From positions 1-45,599 of the forward strand of contig NZ_AXAP01000066.1 of the NCBI RefSeq assembly GCF_000472865.1: a stretch of 45,599 nt of DNA, given 5' to 3'. Below, piece after piece: positions 1 to 6,453 of the stretch. The position numbers and the translations under genes are program-made. Source of the stretch: Bradyrhizobium elkanii WSM2783 (GTDB lineage: Bacteria > Pseudomonadota > Alphaproteobacteria > Rhizobiales > Xanthobacteraceae). How positions within the stretch are numbered: position 1 is the first letter of the stretch; each line of letters opens with the position of its first letter. The notes below the pieces were generated by a model. The model was not told the origin of the DNA. It worked only from the letters and a program-made list of their open reading frames with translations, and searched no databases.

Positions 1-79
1 CGTCCACCGCATCTCACCGCAACGTTCGTGACGATCGCGATCCGCCCCTCTCTTGGGTGAGACGCGCGGAGTTAAATCA

Positions 80-155
80 CTGATTTGCCCGACGGCGAAA
101 GGGAAATGTTTTTCGCTGATAGTCTGGACACGTTTCTGCTGATTTGCCCGTCGGG
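80..155. repeat. Imperfect direct repeat at left edge
   Basis: A 16-base unit, CTGATTTGCCCGACGG, occurs at 80-95 and again with one mismatch at 139-154 (CTGATTTGCCCGTCGG). No convincing gene lies in 1-621. A short open frame at 3-83 (+) ends in a stop at 81-83 and could be the tail of something starting outside the window, but it matches no family I recognise. The stretch looks like decayed intergenic repeat DNA. Confidence 0.45.
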
Positions 156-186
156 TTGATATGTCGCACCCAAAGCAACCACAACA

Positions 187-296
187 TCATTGCGAGCCAA
201 CGGATAAGCGCGAAGCGCCGCCCGATGACAGGCTCCGGGAAGCAATCCATAGCGCAGCGAACGGAGGCATGGATTGCTTCGCTCCGCTCGCAATGA
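187..296. repeat. Nested inverted-repeat element
   Basis: The outer arms TCATTGCGAG (187-196) and CTCGCAATGA (287-296) are exact reverse complements. A second pair lies inside them: GAAGCAATCCAT (239-250) and ATGGATTGCTTC (269-280). Together they can fold into a long hairpin with two paired zones. This matches the general style of the dispersed palindromic intergenic repeats of Bradyrhizobium; no coding function is apparent. Confidence 0.7.
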
Positions 297-304
297 CGGA
301 GGCT

Positions 305-427
305 GTCATTCCGGGGCGTCCAAAGGACGAGCCCGGAATCCATTTCGCAGCTTGCGCCAGCGGATGAATGGATTCTCTGATGTGCAATTGCACATCATAG
401 CTCGCGCTGCGCCCGCCCCGGAATGAC
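305..427. repeat. Inverted-repeat element with central 20-bp palindrome
   Basis: The ends GTCATTCCGGGGCG (305-318) and CGCCCCGGAATGAC (about 414-427) are inverted. Near the centre lies a perfect palindrome, TGATGTGCAATTGCACATCA (378-397). Inner segments CCCGGAATCCAT and ATGGATTC also pair. The same end sequences recur in the element directly behind pyrG (11751-11853), so this is one repeat family with two copies in the window. Confidence 0.7.
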
Positions 428-621
428 CGCGGCAGTTGGCAACGGGTGGAGCATAAGTGCGACGGACGAGCGCGAGACTCGTGCTTCGGCAATCGCCGAT
501 TGGGCATGGAAGCCTCCCGCATTTCGGCTTTGCCGTCATTGACGGCACGTATATCGTTCGCGGCAGGAAACCGACCCCGGTGAAATAGCGGGTAACGATG
601 TCCAGTGATGCGAGGAAAACC

Positions 622-1785
622 ATGTCCGATACGCTCCTGTTCTCACCAATGACGATCCGCGGCATCACGCTGAAGAACCGGATCGTGGTGCCGCCAATGC
701 ATCAATATTCGGCCGTGAAGGGATTTCCGACCGATTGGCATTTGATGAATGCGGGCAAGTTCGCCGCCGGCGGCGCGGGGCTCGTCATTGTCGAGTCGAC
801 CAAGGTCGAGCGGCGCGGCTGCGGCACGGTCGGTGATCTCGGCATCTGGGACGACAAGTTCATCGCGCCGCTCAACCGGCTCGTCACCTTCATCAAGCAA
901 CAGAACGCGCTTGCCGGCATCCAGCTCGGCCATTCCGGACGCAAGGCGCGCGCAACGCGGCCGTGGGAAGGCGACGGTCCGCTGCAGCGGTCGCCTGAGA
1001 TCGAGGACTGGGACGACTGGACCCCGGTGGCGCCGAGCGCAATCGCGCATAGCACGCGCTGGCCGGTACCGCGGGCGCTGGAGCGCAGCGAGGTGAAAGA
1101 TCTCGTGCAGGCCTGGGGCCAAGCCGCGCGCCGCGCCAATGAGGCTGGCTTCCACGTGCTCGAATTGCACGGCGCCCACGGCTATCTCGTGCATGAGTTC
1201 TTGTCGGAACGCGGAAACCAGCGCACCGACGAGTATGGCGGCTCGGAAGAGAAGCGCATGCGCTTCATCATCGAAGTGACGGAGGCGGTGCGCAGCCATT
1301 GGCCCGACCACAAGCCGCTGTTCGTGCGGCTGTCGGTGGAGGACAATGCGGGCTGGGGGCCGGAGCAGAGCGTGCGGCTCGCCCGCATCCTCAAGGCGAA
1401 AGGCGTTGATGTCATCGATTGCTCGTCCGGCGGCATCACCGACATCGCGCCGATCGGCAAGGAAATCAAGTACAACTACCAGGTGCCCCTATCGGAATAC
1501 GTCCGCCGTCACGCCGACATCCTCACCATGGCCGTCGGCCTCATCATTCATGGTGACCAGGCGGAACAGATCCTGCGCGAAAAACAGGCAGATCTGATCG
1601 CGATTGGGCGCGAAATCCTCAACAACCCGAACTGGCCGATGGACGCCGCGCTGAAGCTTGGCGTGGACGGGCCATTCCGTAATGTTCCGCCGCAGTTCGG
1701 CTACTGGCTGGGCACGCGCGCCAAACGGGGCTTTGGAACCAATCCGTCAACCTGGCAGAGCGGCCTCCAGGAGGGACGTCCATAG
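622..1785 (+). CDS. NADH:flavin oxidoreductase (Old Yellow Enzyme family, YqjM-like)
   Basis: This FMN-dependent ene-reductase-type TIM barrel would reduce activated C=C bonds or related substrates in the cytoplasm with NAD(P)H. Family marks are LKNRIVVPPM near the N-terminus, the substrate-binding HGAHGYL (H183, H186, Y188), FLSERGNQRTDEYGG, and IGREILNNP near the end. The start at 622 is preferred over the in-frame ATG at 598 because GAGGAAAACC precedes it at good spacing and the protein then begins like its relatives. The position equivalent to the YqjM redox-tuning cysteine reads His (PPMHQYS, H27), while the neighbouring Tyr is kept. A roughly 20-residue acidic, Trp-rich insertion (PWEGDGPLQRSPEIEDWDDW) follows the GRKARAT segment. 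The family call is firm; the substrate is unknown. Confidence 0.9.
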   Translation: MSDTLLFSPMTIRGITLKNRIVVPPMHQYSAVKGFPTDWHLMNAGKFAAGGAGLVIVESTKVERRGCGTVGDLGIWDDKFIAPLNRLVTFIKQQNALAGIQLGHSGRKARATRPWEGDGPLQRSPEIEDWDDWTPVAPSAIAHSTRWPVPRALERSEVKDLVQAWGQAARRANEAGFHVLELHGAHGYLVHEFLSERGNQRTDEYGGSEEKRMRFIIEVTEAVRSHWPDHKPLFVRLSVEDNAGWGPEQSVRLARILKAKGVDVIDCSSGGITDIAPIGKEIKYNYQVPLSEYVRRHADILTMAVGLIIHGDQAEQILREKQADLIAIGREILNNPNWPMDAALKLGVDGPFRNVPPQFGYWLGTRAKRGFGTNPSTWQSGLQEGRP

Positions 1786-1939
1786 CGGCGCACGAGCAAC
1801 GCACGATGTCGTGAGCGACGGTATTTCTCCGGTACAATTGGCCTTGATCCGACCAAAAAGGCATTGTGTGTTTGTCCACGTCGGGTGAGAACGACGATTC
1901 ATCACAGTCGTGGCGGCTACAGCGGGAAGGATCGCACGC

Positions 1940-3274
1940 ATGCGCAGGAATTTTGGCTTTCTCCTCGGCACGGTGACCGGTGCTGGCCTTACCCTTCTCG
2001 TCACCGCCCCGCAGGGCGCCAATCTGGTTGCGGTCGCCAAGGCCGCGGTCCGCTCCGATACCTATTCCCAGCTCAATCTGTTCGGCGACGTGTTCGAGCG
2101 CGTCCGGACCGATTATGTCGAGAAGCCCGACGACTCCAAGCTGATGGAGGGCGCGATCAACGGCATGATCTCCTCGCTCGATCCGCATTCTCGTTACATG
2201 AACGAGAAGGGCTGGACCGACATGCAGGAGACCACCCACGGCGAGTTCGGCGGCCTCGGCATCGAAGTCACGATGGAGGATGGTTTCATCAAGGTCGTCG
2301 CGCCGATCGACGACACGCCGGCTTCGCGTGCCGGCATCATGTCGGGCGACATCATCACCCAGATCGATGACGAACAGATCCAGGGCATGACGCTGGATCA
2401 GGCCGTCAACAAGATGAAGGGCCCGCCCAACAGTCAGACCAAGCTGAAGATCATCCGCAAGGATGCCGACAAGCCAATCGACGTCGCCATCACCCGCGAG
2501 ATCATCCGCGTGCGCCCGGTGCGCTTCCACACCGATGGCGGCAATATCGGCTATATCAGGATCAACTCGTTCAACGAGCAGACCACCGAGGGCCTGCACA
2601 AGGCGATCGCCGATATCTCCAAGGAGATCCCGCAGGACAAGCTTGCCGGTTATGTGATCGACCTGCGCAACAATCCCGGCGGCTTGCTCGACCAGGCGGT
2701 GTCGGTGGTGAGCTCGCTGATGGCGCGCGGCGAGGTGGTCTCGACCCGCGGCCGGTTGCCGGAGGAAACTCAGCGCTTCACCGCTCGCGGCGGCGACATG
2801 ACCAAGGGCAAGCCGCTTGTGGTCCTGATCAACGGCGGCTCGGCCTCTGCCTCCGAGATCGTGGCCGGTGCGCTGCACGACCACAAGCGCGCGACGCTGA
2901 TCGGCACCCGCACCTTCGGCAAGGGCTCAGTGCAAACCATCATTCCGCTCGGGGCTGGCAATGGCGCGCTGGCGCTGACCACCGCGCGCTATTTCACGCC
3001 GTCGGGCCGATCGATCCAGGCGCAGGGCATCGCGCCCGATATCGAGATCCTGCAGGATGTGCCGGACGAATTGAAGACGCGTGCCGAGATCAAGGGCGAG
3101 GCCTCGATGCGCGGGCATCTGGCGGCCGAAGGCACCGAGCAGACCGGCTCGCAATCTTTCGTCCCGCCTGACGAGAAGAACGACAAGGCGCTGAACGCTG
3201 CCTACAACCTGTTGCGTGGCGTCACCGTCAACGCCGACGCCAAGGGCGCGCCGAAGCGGACGATCCCGAACTGA
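1940..3274 (+). CDS. ctpA: Carboxy-terminal processing protease, S41 family (CtpA)
   Basis: This periplasmic PDZ-containing serine protease trims or degrades exported proteins from their C-termini. The N-terminus is basic with one hydrophobic segment (about residues 5-22), a signal peptide or anchor. A PDZ domain (about 90-170, with GGLGIEVTMEDG and ASRAGIMSGD) is followed by the S41 domain, with NNPGGLLDQAV, GGSASASE and FGKGSVQT. Ser303 and Lys328 are 25 residues apart, the spacing expected for the Ser-Lys dyad. The ATG at 1940 has GGGAAGGA eight bases upstream and is preferred over an in-frame start at 1910. The C-terminal tail (VPPDEKNDKALNAAYNLL) is typical of rhizobial CtpA. The gene stands alone, with repeats just downstream. 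Confidence 0.93.
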   Translation: MRRNFGFLLGTVTGAGLTLLVTAPQGANLVAVAKAAVRSDTYSQLNLFGDVFERVRTDYVEKPDDSKLMEGAINGMISSLDPHSRYMNEKGWTDMQETTHGEFGGLGIEVTMEDGFIKVVAPIDDTPASRAGIMSGDIITQIDDEQIQGMTLDQAVNKMKGPPNSQTKLKIIRKDADKPIDVAITREIIRVRPVRFHTDGGNIGYIRINSFNEQTTEGLHKAIADISKEIPQDKLAGYVIDLRNNPGGLLDQAVSVVSSLMARGEVVSTRGRLPEETQRFTARGGDMTKGKPLVVLINGGSASASEIVAGALHDHKRATLIGTRTFGKGSVQTIIPLGAGNGALALTTARYFTPSGRSIQAQGIAPDIEILQDVPDELKTRAEIKGEASMRGHLAAEGTEQTGSQSFVPPDEKNDKALNAAYNLLRGVTVNADAKGAPKRTIPN

Positions 3275-3310
3275 ACATCACGTTGACGCGGGAGGACCGT
3301 CTCAGGGTTC

Positions 3311-3397
3311 GTCATGCCCGGGCTTGTCCCGGGCATCCACGTCTTTTGCTGCTGTGCAAGCCTCTTCGTGGATGGCCGGGACGAGCCCGGCCATGAC
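3311..3397. repeat. Paired REP-like palindromes behind ctpA
   Basis: Two units in opposite orientation, 3311-3341 (GTCATGCCCGGGCTTGTCCC and on) and 3367-3397 (ending CCCGGCCATGAC), are near-complementary over about 30 bases. Each is also internally palindromic (GCCCGGG/CCCGGGC). They lie 36 bases after the ctpA stop and could fold into a large hairpin that ends transcription or protects the mRNA. Confidence 0.7.
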
Positions 3398-3415
3398 GGG
3401 CCTCAGGCAGGAATC

Positions 3416-3496
3416 GTAGGGTGGGCAAAGCGCAGCGTGCCCACCGTCCGCGGGCGGTGCAAGAAAGGTGGGCACGCTGCGCTTTGCCCACCCTAC
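3416..3496. repeat. Perfect 30-bp inverted repeat
   Basis: The left arm 3416-3445 (starting GTAGGGTGGGCAAAGC) and the right arm 3467-3496 (ending GCTTTGCCCACCCTAC) are exact reverse complements across all 30 bases, with a 21-base loop. The element lies between the convergent ctpA and the small secreted protein gene, so it may act as a bidirectional terminator. Perfect identity of the arms suggests recent spread or strong selection for folding. Confidence 0.85.
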
Positions 3497-3511
3497 AGGA
3501 TTCAATCAGGT

Positions 3512-3787
3512 TCAGCGCGCGCGGATGGCGGATGAATCCGAGCGGTGGGTCCGCGGGCGCTTGCCGGTCGGCCGGATCGGCGGATCCTGAGTCCACATCC
3601 CGTAACCCTGGTCGATGTAGCGCTGATAGCCGCCTGTATAGGGGTTGCCCGGACCTTTGTTCTGGCAATTGGCGTTGGGGTAGAATTGCGCGCAATAGCC
3701 GGGCTCTGAGATCACCTGCTGTGCCATTGCCGGCGCGCTGACCACGCTGAGCGCTGCAGCCGCACCAAGAAGCTTGAAGGCCCACAT
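3512..3787 (-). CDS. Small secreted protein of unknown function
   Basis: This 91-residue protein has a clear Sec signal peptide (MWAFKLLGAAAALSVVSAPA, cleavage likely after AMA near residue 22). The mature part of about 69 residues holds two Cys (PGYCAQFYPNANCQNKG), many Gly, Tyr and Pro residues, and a basic tail (KRPRTHRSDSSAIRAR). GAAGGAG sits seven bases before the ATG. It resembles short conserved periplasmic proteins of Bradyrhizobium, but I recognise no domain. The two cysteines could form a disulfide after export. It lies downstream of moaC on the same strand, 118 bases away, and probably has its own promoter. Confidence 0.75.
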   Translation of the reverse strand: MWAFKLLGAAAALSVVSAPAMAQQVISEPGYCAQFYPNANCQNKGPGNPYTGGYQRYIDQGYGMWTQDPPIRPTGKRPRTHRSDSSAIRAR

Positions 3788-3905
3788 TGCGTTGCTCCTT
3801 CAAAAGGCTACGCCAAATGTAACACCGCAAGCGGTGACGCACTCCGGGCCACCCGGTCACAGCCGCGTGACAGAGCAGTCGTGGCGCAAGCCGTTTGAAT
3901 GGGTG

Positions 3906-4409
3906 TCAGCGATCCGCGGCGCGATAGTGGCCGGACTTGCCGCCCTGCTTCTCGACGAGGTGGATCCCTTCGATGCGGACGCCGCGTTCCACCGCCTTGA
4001 TCATGTCGTAAATGGTGAGGCAGGCGACCGAGACCGCGGTCAGCGCCTCCATCTCGACGCCAGTCGGGCCGGTGACCTTGACGGTCGCCTGCACGATGCA
4101 GCCCGGCAGTTTCTCGTCCGGCTCGATATCGACCGTGACCTTCGACAGCGCGAGCGGATGGCAGAGCGGGATCAGTTCCGAGGTCCGTTTCGCCGCCATG
4201 ATGCCGGCAATGCGCGCGGTGCCGAGCACGTCGCCCTTCTTGGCATTGCCTGAGACGATCAGCTCGAGCGTTGCCTTGCTCATGATGACGCGGCCTTCGG
4301 CGACGGCTGTGCGTTCGGTCGCGGGCTTGGCGGAGACGTCGACCATGCGTGCCTCACCGCTGGCATCGATATGGGTGAGGGCGGGACCTCCCTTTGACTT
4401 CTCCGCCAT
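3906..4409 (-). CDS. moaC: Cyclic pyranopterin monophosphate synthase MoaC
   Basis: MoaC acts with MoaA to turn GTP-derived cyclic dehydro-GTP into cyclic pyranopterin monophosphate, the first intermediate of molybdenum cofactor synthesis. The 167 residues include the family blocks MVDVSAKPATERTAVAEGR, SELIPLCHPLALS and VEMEALTAVSVA. D135 and K138 in TIYDMIKAV correspond to the catalytic Asp and Lys of E. coli MoaC. The gene begins four bases after the trpC stop, so the two are almost certainly co-transcribed. The usual alphaproteobacterial followers moeA and lexA are absent here; a small secreted protein gene follows instead. Confidence 0.95.
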   Translation of the reverse strand: MAEKSKGGPALTHIDASGEARMVDVSAKPATERTAVAEGRVIMSKATLELIVSGNAKKGDVLGTARIAGIMAAKRTSELIPLCHPLALSKVTVDIEPDEKLPGCIVQATVKVTGPTGVEMEALTAVSVACLTIYDMIKAVERGVRIEGIHLVEKQGGKSGHYRAADR

Positions 4410-4413
4410 CGCT

Positions 4414-5235
4414 TTAACGGGTTCCGGTGGCGCGTGGCGCGCTTTTGCGTGGGAGCAGCGCGCGGGTTGCCGCTGTTACATCGGCCTGACGCATCAGGCT
4501 CTCGCCGACCAGGAAGGTCGACATGCCCACGCGTTCCAGCCTGGACAGATCGTCCGGCGTGAAGATGCCGCTTTCGCCGACCATCAGCCGCTCCTTCGGG
4601 ATCAGCGGTGCCAAGGCCTCGCTGGTCGCGAGCGTGGTCTCGAAGGTGCGGAGATTGCGGTTGTTGACGCCGATCATCGGCGAGCGGAGCTTCAGCGCGC
4701 GGTCGAGCTCGGCGCGGTCGTGGATTTCGACCAGCACGTCCATCTGAAGCGCGAGCGCTGCGTCCTCGATGTCCTTGGCGGCGGCGTCGTCCAGCGCGGC
4801 CATGATGATCAGGATGCAGTCGGCGCCGTGGGCGCGGGCCTCGAGCACCTGATAGGTGTCGAACATGAAATCCTTGCGCAGCACCGGCAGATTGGTTGCC
4901 GCGCGCGCCGCGACCATGAAGTCGAGATGGCCCTGGAACGAGGGCGTATCCGTCAGCACCGAAAGGCAGGCCGCGCCGCCGGCCTCATAGGCGTTGGCCA
5001 GGACAGGCGGATCGAAATCGACGCGGATCAGGCCCTTCGATGGCGAGGCCTTCTTGATCTCGGCAATCAGCGCGTAATCGCCGCGCGCATGCTTTTCGCG
5101 GATGGCGCGCACGAACCCGCGCGGCGGCGACGCCGCCTTGGCGCGCGCCTCGATCTCGGGCAGCGGATGCGCGCGTTTGGCTGCGGCGATCTCCTCGCGC
5201 TTATAGGCTTCGATCTTCTTCAGGATGTCGGACAT
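4414..5235 (-). CDS. trpC: Indole-3-glycerol phosphate synthase
   Basis: TrpC closes the indole ring from carboxyphenylamino-deoxyribulose phosphate, the fourth step of tryptophan synthesis. The 273-residue TIM barrel has the family signature AEIKKASPSKGLIR, then RKDFMFDTYQV, GVNNRNLRTF and VGESGIFTPDDL. The length is normal for a stand-alone alphaproteobacterial TrpC, with no fusion to TrpF. It lies between trpD (68-base gap filled by a palindromic repeat) and moaC (4-base gap). The tail after MRQADVTAATRALL is short and basic. No attenuator is visible before it; trpE and trpG are not in the window. Confidence 0.96.
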   Translation of the reverse strand: MSDILKKIEAYKREEIAAAKRAHPLPEIEARAKAASPPRGFVRAIREKHARGDYALIAEIKKASPSKGLIRVDFDPPVLANAYEAGGAACLSVLTDTPSFQGHLDFMVAARAATNLPVLRKDFMFDTYQVLEARAHGADCILIIMAALDDAAAKDIEDAALALQMDVLVEIHDRAELDRALKLRSPMIGVNNRNLRTFETTLATSEALAPLIPKERLMVGESGIFTPDDLSRLERVGMSTFLVGESLMRQADVTAATRALLPRKSAPRATGTR

Positions 5236-5253
5236 CGCGGACCCTTTGTCTCT

Positions 5254-5306
5254 ATGAGCATCATCTTTTCGGAAAACCGGTTCCCACTTTTCCGGATCAT
5301 GCTCTA
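5254..5306. repeat. GAGCATGATCCGG-type palindromic repeat, copy A
   Basis: This interrupted palindrome has ends GAGCAT and ATGCTC and inner arms TTTTCGGAAAACCGG and CCACTTTTCCGG. It fills the trpD-trpC gap. The trpD stop codon (TAG, complement of 5304-5306) lies inside the repeat end, so the repeat sets the last codon of TrpD. Other copies are at 6338-6414 and 8480-8531, with a half-copy at 6425-6453. Confidence 0.85.
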
Positions 5307-6317
5307 GCTGTTGGAAACCGCGATCAAATGTTTGAGCTTCGCGGCGGCGGCACCGCTATCCAACGAATTGGTCCCGAGCGCGACGCCTTCCTTCAAATCT
5401 TTGGCACGGCCGGCGACGATCAGCGCCGCGGCGGCGTTGAGCAGCGCGACGTCCCGATAGGCGCTCGGCTCGCCGTTGAGCACGCTGAGCAGCGCCACCG
5501 CGTTGGCATCGGCATCGCCACCCTTCAGCGCCTCGCTGCCGACGCGGCCAAAGCCAGCATCGTCAGGGGAAACTTCGAAGGTTCTGATCTCGCCGCGCTC
5601 CAGCGCCGCGACGAAGGTCGGGCCGGTGAGGGTGATTTCGTCGAGCCCGTCGGAGCCGTGCACCACCCAGGCCGCTTCGGAGCCGAGATTATTCAGGACC
5701 TGCGCCAAGGGCTGCACCCATTGCCGCGAGAACACCCCGACCATCTGCCTCTTGACGCCGGCGGGATTGGAGAGCGGGCCGAGCAGGTTGAAGATGGTAC
5801 GGGTCGCAAGCTCGACCCGGGTCGGGCCGACATTCTTCATGGCCGGGTGATGGGCGGGGGCGAACATGAAGCCGATCCCGGCTTCCTGGACGCATTGGCC
5901 GACCTGGGCCGGGGTAAGATCGATCTTGACGCCGAGCGAGGCCAGCACGTCTGCGGCGCCCGAGCGCGACGACAGCGCGCGGTTGCCGTGTTTTGCGACC
6001 GGCACGCCCGTGCCGGCCACGATGAACGAGGCGCAGGTCGACACGTTCACGGAGCCGGAGCCGTCGCCGCCGGTGCCGACCACGTCGACCGCATCAGGCG
6101 GCGCGGTCACCCGTAGCATCTTGCTGCGCATCGCCGACACCGCGCCGGTGATCTCGTCAACGGTCTCGCCGCGCACGCGCAGGGCCATCAGGAGGCCGCC
6201 CATCTGCGAGGGCGTGGCTTCGCCCGACATCATGCTGTCGAAGGCGCTTGCGGCTTCGTCGCGCGACAAGGTTGCGCCGGTGGCGACTTTCGCAATTATC
6301 GATTTCAGGTCGTCCAT
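5304..6317 (-). CDS. trpD: Anthranilate phosphoribosyltransferase
   Basis: TrpD joins anthranilate to phosphoribosyl pyrophosphate, the second step of tryptophan synthesis. The 337 residues show the N-terminal helical domain (MDDLKSIIAK to about 70) and the PRPP-binding glycine loop GTGGDGSGSVNVST (81-94). VAKHGNRALSSRSGAADVL follows, then HHPAMKNVGPTRVELATRT and NLLGPLSNPAG. No glutaminase domain is fused. The gene is 133 bases downstream of ppiD and both intergenic stretches carry the palindromic repeat family. The stop codon lies within a repeat copy, so the final residues (LKHLIAVSNS) may have been reshaped by its insertion. Confidence 0.96.
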   Translation of the reverse strand: MDDLKSIIAKVATGATLSRDEAASAFDSMMSGEATPSQMGGLLMALRVRGETVDEITGAVSAMRSKMLRVTAPPDAVDVVGTGGDGSGSVNVSTCASFIVAGTGVPVAKHGNRALSSRSGAADVLASLGVKIDLTPAQVGQCVQEAGIGFMFAPAHHPAMKNVGPTRVELATRTIFNLLGPLSNPAGVKRQMVGVFSRQWVQPLAQVLNNLGSEAAWVVHGSDGLDEITLTGPTFVAALERGEIRTFEVSPDDAGFGRVGSEALKGGDADANAVALLSVLNGEPSAYRDVALLNAAAALIVAGRAKDLKEGVALGTNSLDSGAAAAKLKHLIAVSNS

Positions 6318-6337
6318 CGCCCGCCCGTGAAGATTTT

Positions 6338-6414
6338 AGAGCATGATCCGGAAAAGTGGAAACCGGTTTTCCCTCGCGACAAACGCGAAGCGTTTGCGCG
6401 GAGATCATGCTCAA
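6338..6414. repeat. GAGCATGATCCGG-type palindromic repeat, copy B (long form)
   Basis: This copy begins AGAGCATGATCCGGAAAAGT and ends GATCATGCTC, with an extra internal hairpin (CGCGACAAACGCGAAGCGTT and on) absent from copies A and C. It lies in the ppiD-trpD gap, just upstream of trpD on the minus strand, so it is likely present in the trpD leader RNA. Confidence 0.85.
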
Positions 6415-6424
6415 ACAAAAGATG

Positions 6425-6453
6425 AGAGCAATGATCTAATCGGATCATGCTCA
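6425..6453. repeat. Partial repeat copy overlapping the ppiD stop
   Basis: GAGCA-ATGATC is followed by GGATCATGCTC, forming a short palindrome related to the longer copies. The ppiD stop codon (complement of 6451-6453) lies in its edge. A palindromic repeat therefore supplies the stop of a second gene in the same cluster. Confidence 0.6.

Noticed and set aside
1619..2884. Minus-strand 421-codon open frame opposite ctpA
   Set aside because: Shadow of the ctpA codon pattern; no start signal and no recognisable motif.
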